64,000 nt of DNA from Vanilla planifolia (taxonomy: Eukaryota; Streptophyta; Magnoliopsida; Asparagales; Orchidaceae): positions 26,650,670-26,714,669 of the forward strand of contig CM043872.1 in assembly GCA_023846275.1 (NCBI GenBank), written 5' to 3'. Numbering within the stretch: the stretch's first letter is position 1; every line of letters begins with the position of its first letter. A model generated the notes under the pieces. That model ran no database searches. It was not told the origin of the DNA and saw nothing but the letters and a program-made list of their open reading frames with translations. Made by a program: the position numbers and the translations under genes. Of the stretch, positions 58,201 through 64,000 are shown piece by piece.

Positions 58201-58892
58201 AACCATTAAGTAGGACTCTTGTCTACTTGGGCTTTTGCTTATTTGACTAATTGTAATGGGCTTGTGATTGACTTGCCATTTGTTAACAAGTAATCATTCT
58301 GATGGTTGTCTTACATCACCTAAAAATGCTTTGTGATATAACTCTTGATGTATAATAGCACAAGGTACTCGAATTACGTAAATGATACAAACAATAGTTA
58401 TAATAGAAAAGTACTACCATTTACACTGGACTTATTTTGCCAAATAGAAGCATGTCTTAAAAACTAATTGTGATATTGATCCAAAGAAGGTTGGCAATTT
58501 GAATCTCCATTATTGATGCAAATTGAGAACAATTCTTGGCTATACGTCTAATTTTATCACATATAAATCATGTTTTTTTTTTTTTTTTTGAACATTTATC
58601 CTAATCTTGTCCATCACAATGTGAGCAATATAGTTTACCACTTGACCCCCAATTGATCCAATATTCTTATGATGGCCAACAAAAAAATGCTTTTTTTATG
58701 AAGATTGATGACTCCTCGAAAATGAAAAACTTTTCTTTTTGATTGTGTAGCTAATTGATTTTGTTTGACTATTTTGACTTCCATTAGCTTCTTGATAAAT
58801 TCCTTGATTGGTGTTGTGTAGCCAATTGTTATGTTAGATTGACACCAAAACATCTACAATAAATTCCATTGTTCTCTTCTTAATGGATCACA
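55254..58892. repeat. Right copy of the ~4-kb direct duplication
   Basis: Partner of 39,629-43,717 in the same orientation, starting 15.6 kb to its right. It lacks the 474-bp insertion with the 5S pseudogene and so represents the empty-site state. A minus-strand open stretch at 58,853-58,635 (IKEFIKKLMEV...NQLAT) is also conserved, with stops, in the left copy (near 43,660-43,450). That suggests an ancestral coding segment I cannot identify. Confidence 0.85.
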
Positions 58893-61800
58893 TTTTTAAC
58901 ACATTTCAATATCAGTAAATTTTTATAGCAGAACATCTCACTCATGTGAGGACCTAAACTACTATAGACAAGTGTGACAAAATAATAAAACACATTTACC
59001 TCGATAATAAATCAAACTTTATTATAACAAAGTCAAGTGCAAGCATACTTGTTCATTCTTTAACCTCAGAAACGTGATTATAATAAGATCAACACATATA
59101 AGATATCAACTCACACCTCACATGCACTCTATGCATCTTTTCTGTGTAGATTTGTGACATGTCTTATAATGTAAGAGGTGAACATAAAATCCAACCTCCA
59201 AAGAAAATTATACAGAAGTAAAAATAGTATCATATCATACAATAAAATCTCAAAAACATAAAAAACGAAGTTAACATTATCCGAATAGAGTCTCTTATGC
59301 ACTAAGGTAGATAGTCGAAAGCACTAAATAGTGAACTTAGACCATGACACAGGATAGGAATAAGAAATTAAACATGATCATATAAAGATCATGAAGTGCA
59401 TAAAGAGAAAATATAATGTGAGTTTAAGTTGTATAAAAAAAGTTATACCAATTACATAAACCATGATAAGAAAGGATGGTCATGGTCTAATACAGTTAGT
59501 TATAAGATAATTAAAGAAGAATAAATTAAGAAATCATAAAATATATTAACTCAATTTTTTTATTTCAAAATAAAACTTTTAAAATAATTAGGTAATTAAA
59601 GATATGAATTCAAAATGATGATAGATGACTCATGATAGATACTTATCATAAATAACACAAGTTAAAGATATATTAAAAAAAGTGTTCAAAATATTCAAAG
59701 TTTAAAAAAAAAGTAGATATAAAACATGCTTTTGTATTAAATAATTATATAATTATAAAAGTTTTCAAGTAGAATGCTTCATTTTTTATATTAAATAATT
59801 CTTAATAACCTTTTATTTAAAGAAGCTCTCATGAATAGATGAATGATGAATTAGTTGTGACAAAATAATATGTATTGCTTTGTAGTTTGAGTGTTTTAAT
59901 TAGTTTGGTGATATTCTCTTGAGTTCACTTTAGTAAGAGAATCCTTATTTTCTTCTTTATCTACTAAACTCTACTCCTGTTCATTTAACCTCTTTTACCA
60001 CCCATCGGCGACCTAATCTCCTGTCAACTCTCGCTTACCCCATCATACCATCGCTCACCTAAACTAAACAATGATTGATGTTAAAATACGAAACATGATG
60101 TCCACACAAGAGGGAATGAATTGTGTAAATTACAAATTTAAGCCAATTAAAACACAAATAATGTAATAATGAAAGTCTTTTGTAAATTGTAATGACTTCT
60201 ATAAAGTTTGTTTTAGAAATAATTAAATTTAAAAAACATTTTTATATACAAGTAAAGAAAATACTCAAAAAAATTTTAAGTGATTTAATCAAAATCTAGA
60301 TCTTCATCCACACCCAAGCAAATGACTAAGCTTGTACTAAAACCACTTTCTTTTGTCGTAGCCAGGTAAGGGTCAAGCTAACAAACAATCACTCGTTTTC
60401 TGCTACAATCAAGTTGAGTAAAACCTAAATAACAAGCCAAGTTGCCCAATAACATTGGCCTAAATGAGTTTACAATCATCAAATTAGAGAACCCTATAAA
60501 AAAGATCAAAAGATCAATACAAATCAAGTACAAAGTTCCAATAATGATACAAAAGAAAGAGAATATAATACTCAAATACAATGTTCTATAACCCAAGTAT
60601 AATTAAATGAGAAGCATACTAAACGTGGTTAAAATAATGTAACAAAGACATGTAATTTATCTCAATAAAAGTAACTAAGTAATAACATGCAACTTAACTC
60701 AATGTGAACTAAAAGAAGGCCATAATGAATGTGATCAATGTTTATAACCCACAATCTTGCTCTTACCTACTTTCTAGCGATGAAAATTTTCAGGTGTTGT
60801 TCTTCACAAAAATATGCAATTGAACATTATCCATTAATATAAACTTTATAAACTTTACAATACTCTATAACAACTACAAACAATCCCAAATGACAAAAAT
60901 CAAATTTCCTAAAATTTAATCAAATTAGTCATATGAATATAATGTACCTATAATCTCATCGTCCAACCTACCAAACAAGTTCAACCAATTCATTTTATTG
61001 CTAACAAAACATCATACTTTTACAATAATATCATCATACTTATACAATAATATTATCATATACATATATATATGAATATTATAACTTTTCACATCCAGTT
61101 TTTTACCTCACGAGTTTTCACAAAATCGTACAATACGATAACAAAGATCGCACTTGTAAGATATCATTAAAATCCACTTCTCTCACTAAACATAAAAGAT
61201 CATACTTATACGATAAAGGACTTTACTTGTACATTGTCTTTCAATGCTATTACTACCTAACTCCTAAATTATCACTCCCTAAAAAAACCTATTATACTAA
61301 TACAAAAAGGATATCATACTTGTATGAAAAAAATCAACTTACTCACAATCTAAGCTCTCAATTATCAACACTCTATTAAAGCTATCATAGTTGCATGACA
61401 TAAAAATTGTTCACATATGACAATACAACTTTTAGATTATTTTAACATTGTTGAGACAATCGCCAAGTTTGATCTTAATGCAGAAGTGATGTATGAACAA
61501 CAAAATTAATCAACTTAATCTAAGATCGCCCATGTCCACTCTCTGTCCGATCATATGAGATAACTACTTGTATTATACAATGAGAACATCGTATAAATAC
61601 AATTATTATATACAATTAATATAATATACTTAATTTAAAGTTTTTGTAAATCTATATTTCTAATATCCATTAAGACGTATTTATATATAAATAAATATGT
61701 ATGAAATATACGCATTAAGAAAAACCTATATGAGTGAATAATAGATTTAAAAACTTTTGACCCTCATACCCAAGTCTTATCGGATCTTAGAGTCACAAAT

Positions 61801-64000
61801 AAATTATTATGGATTTTACATTCCTACATCAAAATAAGATAACTCATAAAGATCTTCTCTTTGTGTCACTCATGCTTGTGTTTTTCTTGGTACCAATTAC
61901 GATTCATACTAAAACACCATTATTAAGCTCCTTGACTTAAGTGATTAAGCAATTCACATAGTTAACCTATTTGATTTTAAGATATATGATCTAAAACTTC
62001 TACAAAAATACTATTAGTAAAATAATATGATAGTTTTATTATCATCAAACCAGTTATGCAAAGACCAAATGTTCAACAATTGAAACCCTTTATTTCAATG
62101 ACAAAAATCAAAGAGAAAATCTTATAACATAACAAATGAAATCCAATAAAATAAGAACTAAGGTAATAGGCCAACATCCAAGATGTGCCCATTATGGAGT
62201 CAATGAAAGCTTGATTGCAATCTTAGAAAAACTAGAGTAAAAAAAAATAGTTTAAGAAAGATCCTAAATTTGACGTATGGGAAACCTAAAAGCACAAGTC
62301 AACAAAAAATAATGCTTCAAAGACAAATTATACAATTCACAAAAGCAATGGTCATCAAGATATGTTTTTCAAGAAATAAAAAGATCAAGGCAACCCACGA
62401 CACTTCCTTGATAAAATCAAGGAATCATAATGCACCCAATAGAACCTTCACATAAAGGTGCAACCCTTCTTGAAAAAGCAAATATTGTAACAATACCAAA
62501 AAAATTACGAACAAGTAAACCATCACCCAGGTGATATTTAACAAAGTTATACACAATTCCTCAGGCTAAGAATTTATCTTAATGGTTTAAGCTTGATTTA
62601 TATACTTGGAAAAATCCTAAAGTGCCATCTTGAGAAATGACAAAAACCTAATCAATTTTCAATTAAAGAAAGTTCACAAAGGCATCAAGATAGCCCAAGA
62701 TATAATTTCACCAAAAAGTTTAAAATCAAAGTCTTCAAACCAAAAAAGATCAAGACTACAACTCAGAAACCTTAAATCAATTTCAAGACTAAGGATGTCC
62801 AATTATGCTCCTCTTAAAAAAAATTTAAATCCAAGACTCGAAACCCAAGCAAGACTTGAAGGTACTTCTAGAGATTTCAAGTTTCATATTTTCAAATCCA
62901 AGAAAATTTTAGTAAAACTTGGAACTCTTGACAAAAGCAAATAAAGCTTAGGAGAGCATCTTGGAAGAAGGGTTCATTCCAAATTTAAACCCAAGGAAAA
63001 TGATGAGACATCATAAGAAAATTTCAAATTTCAAAAATCTAAATCTTCCACCACAACCCATGAGCATGCCTCAAAAGAAACACCAAATTGAAGCAACCTC
63101 AAAGAATGTCTTAAGAAATATAAATTTGAGGCATTAATCTCAAGTGTGCATATGAGCCAATTCCAAATCATTGCATTGGAACTATTCATTTCAAATGTCT
63201 AGTGTAAAAATCAAGAGGTAAAGACTATTTCTCAAGGTTTGGCTAAAAAATGACTAAAAAACGCTCGCATAAAATAAAAGCCGCAAAATTAGGAGACCAA
63301 CGATAACACAAGTTTTGAACAGTCGTTTCTAACAATAAAACCAAAGAATAGATAGCTATATTCAAGAAAGCCACTTAACACTTAGGTTCAGTCAGAAATG
63401 CCTTTAGTCAATTTAAACACATCAAAGCGTAATTGAACAATAATCATTGATAAATACCATTAGAAAACAAAAAGAGAGTGCCAAAGCAGCATTCCATGTA
63501 AATAATACTTTATGACTGACCAACTAGTTCCGAGATCATTCAAAAGAGATGACAGAGTTGCATGAACCCTCAAGAATAATTTCCCATGACGTTTGTGGAC
63601 CTAATAAACTTCACTTCCATTTAGACCTTAAACAACATCATCCCTTGTTGAGATACATTCCTAGCTAGCATGCCAACATGCCGCACAAAATAGATGGTCA
63701 TAAATTGTTGACCATTCTGCAAGTTGTTTATTGTGAAAGCTAGCATTCATGTGACAAAATTGCAGATCAAGTTTTCCTTTCTAGAACCATGTCTGACATG
63801 TGCCAAGGCATTTTGAATTTTTTTTATTGTGTTCTTGAAATTCATTTCTTTAGAAGAAAAAAAAAACAAAAACCCAAATTTGAAAATACAAAAAACAGCT
63901 AATCATGAAATCAGTTACAATTAGACATGCACATCGATAAGAGGTTCACTGAATGTTAAGAACAAAGTTTAACTTGATTGCAAGGAACTTGAAAATATTT
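58893..64000. other. No gene seen; decayed repeats
   Basis: 60,240-60,480 resembles 200-400 (shared repeat family). From about 62,630 to 63,110 the plus strand is rich in TCAAGA/CTTCAA words. It yields a Lys/Ser-rich 104-codon open stretch (62,630-62,944) that I regard as low-complexity, not a gene. The last 500 bp look less degenerate but show no recognisable protein. Confidence 0.4.

Noticed and set aside
39629..58892. A single giant LTR retrotransposon using the two 4-kb repeats as LTRs
   Set aside because: Ends look LTR-like, but there is no primer-binding site after the left copy, no matching target-site duplication, and the interior holds host genes and a LINE rather than gag-pol.
62630..62944. 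104-codon Lys/Ser-rich open frame
   Set aside because: Arises from TCAAGA/CTTCAA-type low-complexity DNA and shows no domain.

Overview
This window is plant nuclear DNA. It is AT-rich and gene-poor, with three pentatricopeptide-repeat (PPR) genes, the first exon of a plant Raf-like kinase, an intact nuclear tRNA-Gly(UCC), and much decayed retrotransposon sequence (Ty1/copia, Ty3/gypsy and a LINE). Introns of 5-8 kb filled with dead transposons point to an angiosperm with a medium or large genome. The GC-rich coding sequence of one PPR gene in AT-rich surroundings would suit a monocot, but that is only a hint.

Layout. 1-7 kb: repeats with a Ty3/gypsy pol remnant (+). 7.08-7.49 kb: first coding exon of a PAS/Raf-like MAPKKK (-); its later exons are not visible in the window. 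7.8-12.9 kb: no gene seen. 12.9-29.8 kb: the main gene, a GUN1 orthologue (PPR-SMR plastid retrograde-signalling protein) on the minus strand. I could assemble it from four exons with phase-consistent GT/AG boundaries into 841 codons, with introns of 1.5, 5.2 and 7.7 kb. The 7.7-kb intron holds an almost complete, decayed copia element in antisense (LTR, tRNA-Met-type PBS, gag, INT, RT, LTR). The 5.2-kb intron holds a pair of ~1-kb direct repeats that look like LTRs. 29.8-36.2 kb: no gene, some degenerate repeats. 36.2-38.8 kb: an intronless P-class PPR gene (+, 863 aa). 39.6-43.7 kb and 55.25-58.9 kb: two diverged copies of a ~3.6-4.1 kb direct repeat; only the left copy carries a 474-bp insertion containing a decayed 5S rRNA pseudogene. 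Between the copies lie a purine-rich coding-like stretch of unknown nature (45.6-46.8 kb), tRNA-Gly (-), an intronless PLS/E-type PPR gene (-, 506 aa) and a LINE remnant (-). 59-64 kb: decayed repeats, no gene seen.

How the genes relate. All three complete protein genes encode PPR proteins, a family that acts on RNA in plastids and mitochondria. They belong to different subclasses (PPR-SMR, P, PLS-E), so they are not a recent tandem family, and each has its own promoter. No new molecular system is evident. The most informative points are the split GUN1 gene, the transposon structure of its introns, the insertion with the 5S pseudogene dated against its paralogous empty site, and the large direct duplication.
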